Assembly: GCA_020636645.1 (NCBI GenBank)
Contig: JACJXO010000003.1
Coordinates: 310,001-374,000 of the forward strand
Direction of reading: 5' to 3'
Length of the DNA: 64,000 bases
Source of the DNA: Chitinophagales bacterium
GTDB lineage: Bacteria; Bacteroidota; Bacteroidia; Chitinophagales; BACL12
Shown: positions 18,661 to 27,256 of the stretch, one piece after another
Numbering within the stretch: the stretch's first letter is position 1
How the letters are laid out: every line of letters starts with the position of its first letter
Position numbers and translations under genes: made by a program
Notes under the pieces: model-generated
Databases searched by the model: none
Seen by the model: the letters and a program-made list of their open reading frames with translations, nothing else
What the model was told of the DNA's origin: nothing

Positions 18661-19260
18661 ATGGATAACGCATTGAACCTGGGAATCCTGATGAGTGAAC
18701 GACAACAGCTGATCATCAACGAGGCGGTGGACAAGGAACGCGGAAGACTGCTGCGCTTTATCCGCACCAAAGTGGCGAATGAAGAAGACGCTCAGGACAT
18801 TCTGCAGGACGTATTCTATCAGCTGGCCTCCAACCACGGTATCGTGGAAGGCATAGAGAATATGACCGCCTGGCTGTTCCGGGTGGCGAGGAACAGGATC
18901 ATTGACACCTACCGGAAAAAGAAACCGGAAAGTATCGATACTTCAGGTATCGGCAGCGATGAAGAAGACGGCGACAGCTACCTGGCGCAGATAGGTGCCA
19001 TATCAGCTGTCAGAGATGATGACCCGGATGCCCTCTATGAACGCAGCCTGGTATGGGAGACACTCTACGAAGCACTCAGCGAGCTGCCGGAAGAACAGCG
19101 ACTGGTATTTGAACTGCATGAACTGGAAAGCAAGAGCTTCAACGAGATCAGTGAACTTACCGGCGTGGGTGTCAACACCCTACTGAGCAGGAAGCGCTAT
19201 GCCGTGCTGCACCTGAGGGAACGGATGAGGGACTTGTATGAGGAGATGATGGAGAGATAG
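18661..19260 (+). CDS. ECF-type RNA polymerase sigma factor
   Basis: 199 residues. Region 2 is clear in LLRFIRTKVANEEDAQDILQ and WLFRVARNRIIDTYRKKK; region 4 in LPEEQRLVFELHELESKSFN and VNTLLSRKRYAVLHLRER. A negatively charged linker lies between them (SDEEDGDS). An alternative start is the ATG at 18691. No classical anti-sigma gene follows; the next gene encodes a small His-rich membrane protein that might sense the signal. Confidence 0.9.
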   Translation: MDNALNLGILMSERQQLIINEAVDKERGRLLRFIRTKVANEEDAQDILQDVFYQLASNHGIVEGIENMTAWLFRVARNRIIDTYRKKKPESIDTSGIGSDEEDGDSYLAQIGAISAVRDDDPDALYERSLVWETLYEALSELPEEQRLVFELHELESKSFNEISELTGVGVNTLLSRKRYAVLHLRERMRDLYEEMMER

Positions 19261-19383
19261 TTGGCAGTAAACAGTTGGCGGTTGGCAGTTCTTACCGAAA
19301 GAACCTGACCCAAAACTAAAAACCAATAACCAACAACGCATAACGCACAACGATTAACGATAAACGATCAACGCACAACGACT
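19261..19383. repeat. Low-complexity spacer with short repeats
   Basis: Contains three TTGGC(A/G)G units (19261-19290) and then a run of ACGCACAACG/TAACG-type units, including two copies of ACGCACAACGA, up to the ATG at 19384. No coding potential. Such simple spacers are common in Bacteroidota intergenic DNA. Confidence 0.5.
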
Positions 19384-19761
19384 ATGAACAAGGTTTTAAA
19401 AATTTTCGGATTCATCCTGCTGGGAGTGGCATTCATCTTCCTGATGGGATACGCAACCATGCTGCTGTGGAACTGGCTCATTCCTGAGATCTTCAGCGGA
19501 CCTGTCATCACCTTTGTACAGGCACTGGGCCTGCTGCTGCTGGTGAAACTCCTGACCGGTTTCGGCAACTGGGGTGGCAAAGGACACAAGCACCATTCCT
19601 ACGGCCACGGCAAGATGCACTGGAAGAAAAAATGGGAAGCCAAGATGGCCGGCATGAACGACGATGAAAAAGAGAAGTTCAAGGAAATGTACTACCGCCG
19701 TTGCGGCCGGGTCTGGGATGATAAGAAAGAAGAGCAGTCCTCTCCGGAACAGGCTGATTAA
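19384..19761 (+). CDS. Small His-rich membrane protein next to the sigma factor
   Basis: 125 residues. Two membrane segments (about residues 7-29 and 36-56), then a soluble tail starting with a histidine-rich stretch (GKGHKHHSYGHGKMHW) and a basic/acidic helix (MNDDEKEKFKEMYYRRC). It follows the ECF sigma gene on the same strand and ends at a strong terminator, so it probably shares its transcript. A metal-responsive partner or anti-sigma-like role is possible but unproven. Confidence 0.6.
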   Translation: MNKVLKIFGFILLGVAFIFLMGYATMLLWNWLIPEIFSGPVITFVQALGLLLLVKLLTGFGNWGGKGHKHHSYGHGKMHWKKKWEAKMAGMNDDEKEKFKEMYYRRCGRVWDDKKEEQSSPEQAD

Positions 19762-20438
19762 CCCTGACTGAACCAACGTTTAACTGCATCCCGGTAGGTA
19801 GCCCCTACCGGGATCTTTTTTTCTCCCATTACCACCGCACTCCGCTCCATATAGGACAGGTGTGCCCTGGACACGATGAAAGACCTGTGTACCCGCATGA
19901 AGTCTGACTCAGGAAGACGCTCGGCAAAGGATTGCAGGCTCTGCAGGGTTCTGACAGATCTGTCGGTCGTGTGGATGATCACATAGTCACGCAGGCTTTC
20001 CAGGTAAATGATATGTGCCAGAGGAATGCGGTGTACCTGCCCGGCAGAACGCACCAGCAACGCATCCTCCCGCTCAACCAAATGATGGCGCTGCAAGTAC
20101 TTGTCAACCGATGCTCTGAAACGTTCAAAGGAAAACGGTTTAAGCAGGTAATCCACTGCATCCAGCTCAAACCCCTTCACGGCAAACTGATCATAAGCAG
20201 TGGTAAGGATGACCGGAATCTGTCCGCCGGTCAGCTGTATGATCTCCAGTCCGTTCATACCCGGCATCTGAATATCCAGGAAGAGGAGATCTACCGGATG
20301 ACGTTCCAGATATGACAATGCTGTTCGTGGGTCAGTGCCAGACATCACCACTTCCAGTTCAGGCACCTTCGCAGCATAGGTCACCATGAGCCTGACCGCC
20401 AGGGGTTCGTCATCCAGTATCAGGCATTTAATCCGCAT
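19758..20438 (-). CDS. LytTR-family response regulator
   Basis: 226 residues. Receiver domain with acidic pocket LDDEP, phospho-acceptor Asp55 in LLFLDIQMPGMNG, and the conserved TTAYDQFAVKGFE and DYLLKPF motifs. A LytTR DNA-binding domain follows (about 125-226: IIYLESLRDYVIIHT, FMRVHRSFIV, IPVGATYRDAV). Paired with the histidine kinase upstream, whose stop overlaps its start by 11 bp. The 3' end overlaps the His-rich protein gene by 4 bp. Confidence 0.93.
   Translation of the reverse strand: MRIKCLILDDEPLAVRLMVTYAAKVPELEVVMSGTDPRTALSYLERHPVDLLFLDIQMPGMNGLEIIQLTGGQIPVILTTAYDQFAVKGFELDAVDYLLKPFSFERFRASVDKYLQRHHLVEREDALLVRSAGQVHRIPLAHIIYLESLRDYVIIHTTDRSVRTLQSLQSFAERLPESDFMRVHRSFIVSRAHLSYMERSAVVMGEKKIPVGATYRDAVKRWFSQG
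19788..19822 (+). terminator. Strong terminator of the sigma operon, inside the regulator gene
   Basis: A perfect 11-bp stem (19788-19798 with 19804-19814), 5-nt loop, and then a run of seven T at 19816-19822. It ends the rightward sigma/His-rich protein unit but lies within the 3' coding part of the convergent LytTR gene. Confidence 0.75.
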
Positions 20439-21447
20439 GCAAGGGGAATTGGATGGATAATGAAAATTCTGTTTCAGTGAACTGCTGTTTCCATACCACC
20501 TGCCCGGGAAACAGCAACTCCAGTCGCCGGTGGATATTAGACAAACCCACCCCTCCTCTGCTGTCGGTACTGCCCGACCGTCCTAACCGGTTACGGGTTT
20601 CCACCACCATTTGTCCCTGTTGCTCAAACAGGTGAATGGTTACCGGCCAGCCATTCAGATCGCCGTGCTTGCAGGCATTCTCAGCCAGGGTGATGAGCAG
20701 AAACGGCGGCACCTTTGTGGAGGTGTCAACCTCTTTCCTGATCTGAATTGTTACCGGATGATCGTAACGAAGCGACTGCAAACCGATGTACTGGTGCACC
20801 TTCTCCAGTTCATCGCCCAGTGGAACAAGTGCCGCATTCTCACTGATGGCATACCGCGTGAGTGCAGTTAGCTGCAAAATGGCATCGCCCGCATGGCTGC
20901 TGCCTGATTCCACCAGTGCATAAATATTATTGAGGCTGTTATACAGAAAGTGCGGGTTCATACTGGCCATCAGGTACTGCATCTCCGCTTCTTTCCGGCT
21001 CACTTCCAATGCAAGACTGCGCTCTTTATGCCGGGCAGATTCTTCTGCAAAGAAAACGATCACTCCGGGAAACATGGTCACAAAGGCATACTGAATATTA
21101 TCTATGATATAGTAAGGGAATGTGGGGTCATAGTAATTCTTTTTGCCGAAGAGCCAGACCGTGAGGCCCTGCTCCAGGAAGAAACGCACAACTATGAACA
21201 ATGCAACCACCTGCACCAGGCCAAACGCCAGCATCAGCCATTTCTTCTGCCTGTAGTAACGCATGAACGCCACTCTTGTAAGCAGGATGGTCACCACAGT
21301 GTAAATGACCTGGGTGAGATCGAACAGGCTGAACATAGAAGTCCAGTTGCGCTGCTGATCAGGCATGGAAAGACTCAGCAACTGTACCGCATACAATTGA
21401 ATGAATACCAGAATGGCGATGAGTCTCCAAGTTCGTTTTCCGGGCAT
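20428..21447 (-). CDS. LytS/YehU-type sensor histidine kinase
   Basis: 339 residues. About four membrane segments (residues 8-140), a short linker helix, and the His_kinase domain with the phospho-acceptor His166 in MNPHFLYNSLNNIYAL. The ATP-binding part has LAENACKHG (N box) and RGGVGLSNIHRRLELLFP (G box). No extracytoplasmic sensor domain is evident. Forms a two-component system with the overlapping LytTR regulator. Confidence 0.92.
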   Translation of the reverse strand: MPGKRTWRLIAILVFIQLYAVQLLSLSMPDQQRNWTSMFSLFDLTQVIYTVVTILLTRVAFMRYYRQKKWLMLAFGLVQVVALFIVVRFFLEQGLTVWLFGKKNYYDPTFPYYIIDNIQYAFVTMFPGVIVFFAEESARHKERSLALEVSRKEAEMQYLMASMNPHFLYNSLNNIYALVESGSSHAGDAILQLTALTRYAISENAALVPLGDELEKVHQYIGLQSLRYDHPVTIQIRKEVDTSTKVPPFLLITLAENACKHGDLNGWPVTIHLFEQQGQMVVETRNRLGRSGSTDSRGGVGLSNIHRRLELLFPGQVVWKQQFTETEFSLSIQFPLHAD

Positions 21448-21602
21448 GCAACAAAGAAATACAAATCTTTGTCAGTGTCGGGCAAACCATCGGCCAACAC
21501 TATGTATTTGTCTGCAAACATCTGATAACTGTCAGAACAGGTTGTTCGTCAGGCAAACAAGGTTGTATGCAGATAAGATTTTTCGCCGGACAAGCTCCAC
21601 CC

Positions 21603-21611
21603 TACTTTCGG
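21603..21611 (+). promoter_or_regulatory. Candidate -7 element of the DUF5694 gene
   Basis: TACTTTCGG fits the TAnnTTYG pattern, 14 nt before the ATG at 21626. Confidence 0.35.
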
Positions 21612-21625
21612 AAAAAATCAATCCA

Positions 21626-22486
21626 ATGAAATCATTTATCATCATCCTCCTCGCCCTGACCATTGCCGGGGTTGCGCAAGCACAACAACCTGACATTGAT
21701 GCCATTCTTATAGGCGATCAGCCAAGACCGGCCGTAGCTGTTGTGGGCACCTTTCATTTTGCCTATTACAATCTCGATGCGCACAAAACCGAAGACCATA
21801 TGCAGGTGGATATTCTGTCGCCATCGGCACAACAGGAAGTGGAGGCGCTGGTGCAGTATATAGCCCGTTTCAATCCTACTAAGATACTGGTAGAATCTGG
21901 CCCGAATACCGGTTATCTTATGCGTAAATATGAACACTGGCAGGCCGGAGAAGGTATGGGGAAAAATGAGAGGGAACAGCTGGGTTTCCGGCTGATGGCA
22001 CAATTCGAACTGGATACCATATACGGTATTGATGCCTGGCCACTGGTTTATCAATTATATGACGGACAGGATTCCAATTGCATCCGACCGATCGTAGATT
22101 CACTCTATGAGGGCTGGGATTTTCAGAGCGATGAATTCTGGAGCAGTCGGTATGATGTATATTATGACAAGGACGATAGCCTGAATCTCGAGATGCCACT
22201 GACCGATTATTTCCTGTGGATGAATGACCGGCATGTGCTGGAACGGGGTTATGGCGCCTACCTCGTGGGCGATTTCAAGCTGGGTGATACGGAAGGGGCT
22301 GATGCACTTAGCATGCACTGGTATAACCGCAACCTGCGTATTTACCGGAACATACAGAGGCTGGCTACTTCTCCCGACGACCGTTTACTGGTCATCATTG
22401 GTCAGGGTCATGCCTGCATTCTGGATCATTTGTTCAGGTGTTCGCCGGAATTTGACTACGTACCTTTTACGGAGATCGGACAGTGA
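21626..22486 (+). CDS. Secreted DUF5694 protein
   Basis: 286 residues with signal peptide (to about VAQAQQP). Contains VVGTFHFAYYNLD, ILVESGPN, QFELDTIYGIDAWPLVYQLY and LVIIGQGHACILDHLF, the pattern of DUF5694, related to the TraB/ChaN class of small hydrolase-like folds (an active-site acidic/histidine set such as GTFHF and GQGHA). Function not known. The stop codon at 22486 immediately precedes the repeat array. Confidence 0.75.
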   Translation: MKSFIIILLALTIAGVAQAQQPDIDAILIGDQPRPAVAVVGTFHFAYYNLDAHKTEDHMQVDILSPSAQQEVEALVQYIARFNPTKILVESGPNTGYLMRKYEHWQAGEGMGKNEREQLGFRLMAQFELDTIYGIDAWPLVYQLYDGQDSNCIRPIVDSLYEGWDFQSDEFWSSRYDVYYDKDDSLNLEMPLTDYFLWMNDRHVLERGYGAYLVGDFKLGDTEGADALSMHWYNRNLRIYRNIQRLATSPDDRLLVIIGQGHACILDHLFRCSPEFDYVPFTEIGQ

Positions 22487-22496
22487 TCAGATCTGG

Positions 22497-23118
22497 AACA
22501 CTACAGAGTCCCCTCCGGGTGACACTGTGTGGACGTTAGTTGGGAGCCCTGAGGTCCCAATGAGTTATCTGCATTCCCAAGAAAGTCCCCACAGAGTTAC
22601 CTGACCGACGAAGGAGGGAAAGGAACTCTGTGGATTGAACGATGGAACACCACAGAGTCCCCTGGCGGGTGACACTGTGGGGACGGTGGTGGGGAGTTCC
22701 CTGCCTACCCGCCGCAGGAGGACCGGGTAACGCTGTTGGCTTGAGGCTGGAATACTGCATGTGAAACAGTATGCACGTTAGTTGGGTATCTCGACACCCG
22801 GTGTCCCCACAGAGTTACCTGACCGACGAAGGAGGGATAGGAACTCTGTGGCTTGAACGATGGAATACCACAGAGTCCCCTGGCGGGTGACACTGTGGGG
22901 ACGGTGGTGGGGAGTCCCCTGCTAGCCCGCCGCAGGAGGACCGGGTAACGCTGTTGGCTTGAGGCTGGAATACTGCATGTGAAACAATATGCACGTTAGT
23001 TGGGTATCTCGACTCCCGGTGTCCCCACAGAGTTACCTGACCAACGAAGGAGGTGAAGGAACTCTGTGGCTTGAACGGTGGAACACCACAGAGTCCCCTG
23101 GCGGGTGACACTGTAGGG
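22497..23118. repeat. Left block of 218-bp REP-like units
   Basis: IRa hairpins begin at 22650, 22868 and 23086, exactly 218 bp apart, with a degenerate first copy at 22501. IRa is CCACAGAGTC paired to GACACTGTGG with one mismatch and extra CCC/GGG pairs interrupted by a bulge. A second hairpin IRb, a perfect CCACAGAGTT/AACTCTGTGG with a 25-bp middle (45 bp in all), begins at 22589, 22807 and 23025. IRa and IRb share the CCACAGAGT arm. Confidence 0.8.
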
Positions 23119-23172
23119 ACGATAGTTGAAGAGTAATTCTGTGGCTATTTGCTTGTAGATTAATTAATTAAT

Positions 23173-23796
23173 ATGTACTTTCACTCTATGTCTGTGAGAA
23201 CCCTCAAGAGTGAAAAAGGACTACCCTATTTCTGCACCATTACTAATAAATCCTGGATCCCGCTTTTTGAAATGTGTCAGTTTCATGATGCCATTTACAG
23301 GTGGTTCGAGCTCCTGAAATCTAATGGAAATGATGTGCTTGCATATGTCATCATGCCAAATCACTTACATTGGATACTGCATGTTGATCATGAAGGCCAG
23401 TCCCTCGACCGACTGATCGGCGAAGCTAAAAGACTGATGTCTTATTCTTTGGTTACTCGTTTAAAGAAGTCAGGAAGAACAGAGACACTTGATACGCTTG
23501 CCGAAATGGTCTCTTCATATGAGAGATCCAAAGGGATCAAACACAAGTTATTTGAGGATTCTTTTGATGGTAAAGCCATTTACACGGATAAATTCTTAGA
23601 ACAAAAATTGATATATATCCATGAGAATCCATGGAGAAAGGAAATGGTAAGAAAACCTGAAGAGTATCAGCATTCCTCAGCCAGATTTTACAAAACAGGA
23701 ATCCATGCTGGTTATGCTGTTACGCATTACGTGGAGAAATACTACGGGAAAGAAGAATATGAATTTAATCGAAAGTTCTGGTGGGGGGCGCAATAA
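23173..23796 (+). CDS. REP-associated tyrosine transposase (RAYT), Y1/IS200-like
   Basis: About 207 residues. The metal-binding HUH motif is in AYVIMPNHLHWILH. The YIHENPWRKEMV segment matches the YIHxNPxR motif of RAYTs, which contains the likely catalytic Tyr, and is followed by PEEYQHSSARFY. These enzymes cut and rejoin single-stranded DNA at adjacent palindromes. An ATG at 23188 is an alternative start. Intact in length and motifs, so it may be active. The stop codon is followed directly by an IRa hairpin. Confidence 0.9.
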   Translation: MYFHSMSVRTLKSEKGLPYFCTITNKSWIPLFEMCQFHDAIYRWFELLKSNGNDVLAYVIMPNHLHWILHVDHEGQSLDRLIGEAKRLMSYSLVTRLKKSGRTETLDTLAEMVSSYERSKGIKHKLFEDSFDGKAIYTDKFLEQKLIYIHENPWRKEMVRKPEEYQHSSARFYKTGIHAGYAVTHYVEKYYGKEEYEFNRKFWWGAQ

Positions 23797-24350
23797 CCAC
23801 AGAGTCCCCTCCGGGTGACACTGTGGGGACGGGGGTAGGAAGAATCCAGCGGGTGGTACTGTGGGGACGGTGGTGGGGAGTCCCCTGCCTACCCGCCGCA
23901 GGAAGGCCGGGTAACGATGTTGGCTTGAGGCTGGAATACTGCATGTGAAACAATATGCACGTCAGTTGGGTATCTCGACTCCCGGTGTCCCCACAGAGTT
24001 ACCTGACCGACGAAGGAGGTGAAGGAACTCTGTGGCTTGAACGATGGAACACCACAGAGTCCCCTGGCGGGTGACACTGTGGGGACGGTGGTGGGGAGTT
24101 CCCTGCTAGCCCGCCGCAGGAGAACCGGGTAACGCTGTTGGCTTGAAGCTGGAATACTGCAAGTGAAACAATATGTACGTTAGTTGGGTATCTCGACTCC
24201 CGGTGTCCCCGCAGAGTTACCTGACCGACGAAGGAGGTGAAGGAACTCTGTGGATTGAACGATGGAATACCACAGAGTCCCCTCCGGGTGACACTGTGGG
24301 GACGGTGGTGGGGAGTTCCCTGCGGACGAAACTGTGGGGATGGTGGTGGG
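23797..24350. repeat. Right block of 218-bp REP-like units
   Basis: IRa copies begin at 23797, 24052 and 24270 (the last two 218 bp apart), IRb copies at 23991 and 24209. The copies at 23797 and 24270 have one base fewer in the loop region (CTCCGG rather than CTGGCGG). A partial piece of a unit begins after 23840. The block fades out at about 24350, close to the stop of the DUF192 gene. Confidence 0.75.
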
Positions 24351-24356
24351 GCGAAA

Positions 24357-24848
24357 TCAGATCTCAAATTCGATTCTATCGCCTGCTTTCAGGCCGTACT
24401 TATCGCTGAAGCCCGCGATGACCTCCACCACATATTTGGCTGGTCCGGCTGAGGGGATGGTTTTTTCAGAGAACGGCTGGGTGTCTTTGGCAATGCTCAC
24501 TATGCGCTTGTCTGCACTTACGTAAATGATATCGAGCGGAATAATGGTATTACGCATCCAGAAATTCTGCCGCTCTTCCAGCTCCATGATGAATAACATC
24601 CCCTGGGTCTCTTCCATCCAGGGGCGATTCATCAATCCCTGAGCTCTTTCAGCTTCATCGTCAGCCACCTCGATATCGATCTGCTTCAACACAGATGAAT
24701 CGCTTATGAATGAAAGCGTGCCTTCCTTATGGAACTGAAAGGCATCGGCAGGACCTGTCTTTTTCGGAGCTTTCGGCTCGTCTTTACAGGCCTGGAAGAA
24801 GAAGAACATGCATGCCAGGGGCAGCAACAGGGTAAAACGATACTTCAT
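24357..24848 (-). CDS. DUF192-family lipoprotein
   Basis: 163 residues from the ATG at 24846-24848, which starts a lipoprotein signal (LLPLACMFFFFQAC, Cys at residue 18); an upstream in-frame ATG at 24980 would read through the promoter and overlap the next gene. The core has DEAERAQGLMNRPWM, GMLFIMELEERQNFWMRNT and IPLDIIYVSADKRIV, the DUF192 pattern. Function of the family is unclear. Its stop adjoins the end of the repeat array. Confidence 0.85.
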   Translation of the reverse strand: MKYRFTLLLPLACMFFFFQACKDEPKAPKKTGPADAFQFHKEGTLSFISDSSVLKQIDIEVADDEAERAQGLMNRPWMEETQGMLFIMELEERQNFWMRNTIIPLDIIYVSADKRIVSIAKDTQPFSEKTIPSAGPAKYVVEVIAGFSDKYGLKAGDRIEFEI

Positions 24849-24854
24849 AGGGTT

Positions 24855-24863
24855 ACAAAAGTA
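24855..24863 (-). promoter_or_regulatory. -7 promoter element of the DUF192 gene
   Basis: Minus-strand TACTTTTGT fits TAnnTTTG, 6 nt before the ATG. Confidence 0.45.
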
Positions 24864-24949
24864 GATAAAGGAACGTAAGTTTGGTCTGCCTGGTACAATA
24901 GACCGGCAATTCATTCGTCCTGTTAAGTCAACCGTAAATCCTTTTATTC

Positions 24950-26737
24950 GTGCGTACCCTTTACAGTTATTTACAACCATACCGCTGGCTGGTAGGGCTG
25001 GTGCTCTTGCTGGCAGCCTTCAACATAGGATTCTCCCTCATGGATCCGGTCATTTTCGGTAAGCTGGTCAACCTGGCCAATGCCCATCAATCAGGAGATA
25101 CCGGCATGCTGAGCAGCGATTTCTTCTGGAATTTCAGCTGGACCAATCCCGGCGTGGGGGCGCTGCTGTTGGCCAGCATCACCGTGGCCATGATCAGCCG
25201 CATCGCCAAGAATTTCCAGGACTATTTCCTGAACGTCATCACCCAGAAATTTGGTGCCAGTATGTTCACTGATGGGCTGCAACACGCTATGCGCCTCCCC
25301 TACCAGGAGTTTGAAGACCAGCGCAGCGGCGAGACCCTGTCCATTCTGCAGAAGGTGCGCACCGACACCGAAAAATTCATGAGTGCCTTTGTGAATGTGC
25401 TGTTCCCTGCATTTGTGAGCATAGTATTCGTAAGTACCGTCGCTGCCCGCATACACTGGTCGCTGCCCTTCATCTATTTTGGTGGCATTGCATTGCTCAC
25501 CCTCATCACCAATATGCTGAGTAAGCAGGTCAAGACCATCCAGAAAAAGATCGTGGGACAGACCACATCGCTGGCGGGTGCCACCACCGAATCACTGCGC
25601 AACATCGAACTGGTGAAAAGCCTGGGACTTACCGGACAGGAAGTGGACCGTCTGAACCAGAACACCTATAAGATCCTCGGCCTCGAACTCACCAAGGTCA
25701 AGCGTATCCGAAGCATCAGTTTCATCCAGGGCACTTTTGTCAACACCCTCAGGCAGGTCATTCTGTTCATGCTGTTATGGCTGATCTTCCGGGGCGAAAT
25801 GAATGCCGGACAGCTGGTCATGATGCAGATCTTCAGCTTCTTCGTGTTCGGGCCGCTGCAGGAGATCGGCAACGTGATCCTGTCCTATCGCGAAGCCGAA
25901 GCATCGCTGAACAATTTCCGCACCCTGATGGATAAGGAACCAGAGCCCGAAGCCAACGACCCGCTGCCACTGGGCAAAGTGGAAACCCTTGATTTTGAAC
26001 AGGTGAAGTTCAAACACAAGACAGCCGGCACCAATGCCATTGACGGTATTTCTTTCCATGCCAAAAGCGGAGAGACCATCGCCTTTGTGGGTCCGTCAGG
26101 TTCCGGTAAGAGTACGCTGATGAAATTGCTGGTGGGTTTATACCGTCCGCAGAATGGCCGCATTCTCTACAATGGAAAAGATGAGAACAGCATAGACTTC
26201 AATCAGCTTCGCAACCAGATCGGTTTTGTTACCCAGGACACGCAGTTGTTTGCCGGCACCATCCGCGAGAACCTCTTGTTCGTCAACCCGGAAGCATCGG
26301 AAGAAGACCTGATGGATGTGCTTAGCAAAGCCAGTTGTATGAAGCTGTTGCAGAGAGCAGAAAAAGGCCTGGATACCATGATCGGGGAAGGCGGACTAAA
26401 ACTATCGGGCGGAGAAAAACAACGACTGTCCATCGCCCGTGCCCTGTTGCGCAAACCTACCCTGCTCATCTTCGACGAAGCCACCAGTGCCCTCGATAGT
26501 CTGACCGAAGAAGAGATCACAGCCACCATCCGCGACGTATCTGCAGAGCGCAGCCACATCACCATCCTCATCGCCCACAGGCTGAGTACCATCATGCATG
26601 CTGACCGGATATACGTGCTGGAGCAGGGAGAGGTGATAGAAACCGGTACACACGAAAAACTCCTGGAGCAGACAGGACTGTACTACGCCATGTGGCGGCA
26701 GCAACAGGGCGAACGCAGAAAATTACATGTGGCCTGA
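24950..26737 (+). CDS. ABC transporter, fused permease and ATPase (exporter type)
   Basis: 595 residues, GTG start. Six membrane segments in residues about 1-310, ABC_membrane pattern (QRSGETLSILQKVRTDTEKF), then a complete ATPase: Walker A GPSGSGKST, Q-loop IGFVTQDTQLF, signature LSGGEKQRLSIARAL, Walker B LLIFDEATSALD, H-loop LIAHRLST. A homodimeric multidrug/lipid-type exporter by family. The small lipoprotein gene begins 20 bp after its stop. Substrate unknown. Confidence 0.9.
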   Translation: MRTLYSYLQPYRWLVGLVLLLAAFNIGFSLMDPVIFGKLVNLANAHQSGDTGMLSSDFFWNFSWTNPGVGALLLASITVAMISRIAKNFQDYFLNVITQKFGASMFTDGLQHAMRLPYQEFEDQRSGETLSILQKVRTDTEKFMSAFVNVLFPAFVSIVFVSTVAARIHWSLPFIYFGGIALLTLITNMLSKQVKTIQKKIVGQTTSLAGATTESLRNIELVKSLGLTGQEVDRLNQNTYKILGLELTKVKRIRSISFIQGTFVNTLRQVILFMLLWLIFRGEMNAGQLVMMQIFSFFVFGPLQEIGNVILSYREAEASLNNFRTLMDKEPEPEANDPLPLGKVETLDFEQVKFKHKTAGTNAIDGISFHAKSGETIAFVGPSGSGKSTLMKLLVGLYRPQNGRILYNGKDENSIDFNQLRNQIGFVTQDTQLFAGTIRENLLFVNPEASEEDLMDVLSKASCMKLLQRAEKGLDTMIGEGGLKLSGGEKQRLSIARALLRKPTLLIFDEATSALDSLTEEEITATIRDVSAERSHITILIAHRLSTIMHADRIYVLEQGEVIETGTHEKLLEQTGLYYAMWRQQQGERRKLHVA

Positions 26738-26745
26738 CGAATGCG

Positions 26746-26753
26746 TATATTCG
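26746..26753 (+). promoter_or_regulatory. Candidate -7 element of the small lipoprotein gene
   Basis: TATATTCG ends four nucleotides before the ATG at 26758; a variant of TAnnTTYG. It could also simply be read-through from the ABC gene. Confidence 0.25.
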
Positions 26754-26757
26754 TTGC

Positions 26758-27255
26758 ATGCGCAACCTGCTGATCGTATTTACCACCAGTTTGTTACTTG
26801 CTGCCTGTCAGGAAAGATCACAAGAGCAGACAACGGAAAGTGACCCGACCCTGATCGCTCAGTACAGCATCAGTGACTATCTGATGCGGTCGCTCGGAGC
26901 CAACAGCGGGTATGAAGGTGTCAGTTTTGGTGCGCTGGATACCGCCTGGCAATCACCTGATATGGACACTGCCAATTACTATATGGAGATGTCTGAATAC
27001 TATCTGGGGCAGGCAGAAAGTGCGCTGTTCCGCAGCCATGAGAAGTCGCAGATGTATTCTGATTCTTCCATCTACTTCAGCAACATGGCAGTAGATTACA
27101 TCAACAACTATCCGAAGATCCGCGATGGCTGGCGGATGGAACATACCTATCGCTCCATGATGCGTGATACCCTGCAGGTGTTCACCGCTACGTTCTACCT
27201 GAACGACAGTTTGCAGGTGACCGGCCTGATACCCGAAGACTTAGACCCCGAATGA
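26758..27255 (+). CDS. Hypothetical lipoprotein
   Basis: 165 residues, start chosen at ATG 26758 because it gives a lipoprotein signal (MRNLLIVFTTSLLLAAC). The mature part is acidic with Tyr- and Ser-rich helices (NYYMEMSEYYLGQAESALF). No recognised family. Two bases separate its stop from the next ATG, so the pair is probably one operon. Confidence 0.6.
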   Translation: MRNLLIVFTTSLLLAACQERSQEQTTESDPTLIAQYSISDYLMRSLGANSGYEGVSFGALDTAWQSPDMDTANYYMEMSEYYLGQAESALFRSHEKSQMYSDSSIYFSNMAVDYINNYPKIRDGWRMEHTYRSMMRDTLQVFTATFYLNDSLQVTGLIPEDLDPE

Positions 27256-27256
27256 T

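Larger units (their letters stand above)
22497..24356. mobile_element. RAYT transposase inside an array of REP-like repeats
   Basis: A 1.86-kb module of palindromic repeats flanking a Y1-type transposase. The left repeat block is 22497-23118 and the right block 23797-24350, both in the same orientation. The RAYT gene sits between two direct copies of the 30-31-bp hairpin IRa (23086-23116 and 23797-23826). The spacers between hairpins are GC-rich while the transposase gene is more AT-rich. Confidence 0.75.

Noticed and set aside
22497..24356. CRISPR array
   Set aside because: The repeats are 218 bp apart with conserved, not variable, sequence between hairpins; no Cas genes are present.
22536..24367. 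Several minus-strand reading frames with similar products (e.g. beginning MSPARGLCG) in the repeat blocks
   Set aside because: They are translations of the 218-bp repeat units, have no start signal or independent codon pattern, and differ only as the repeats differ.
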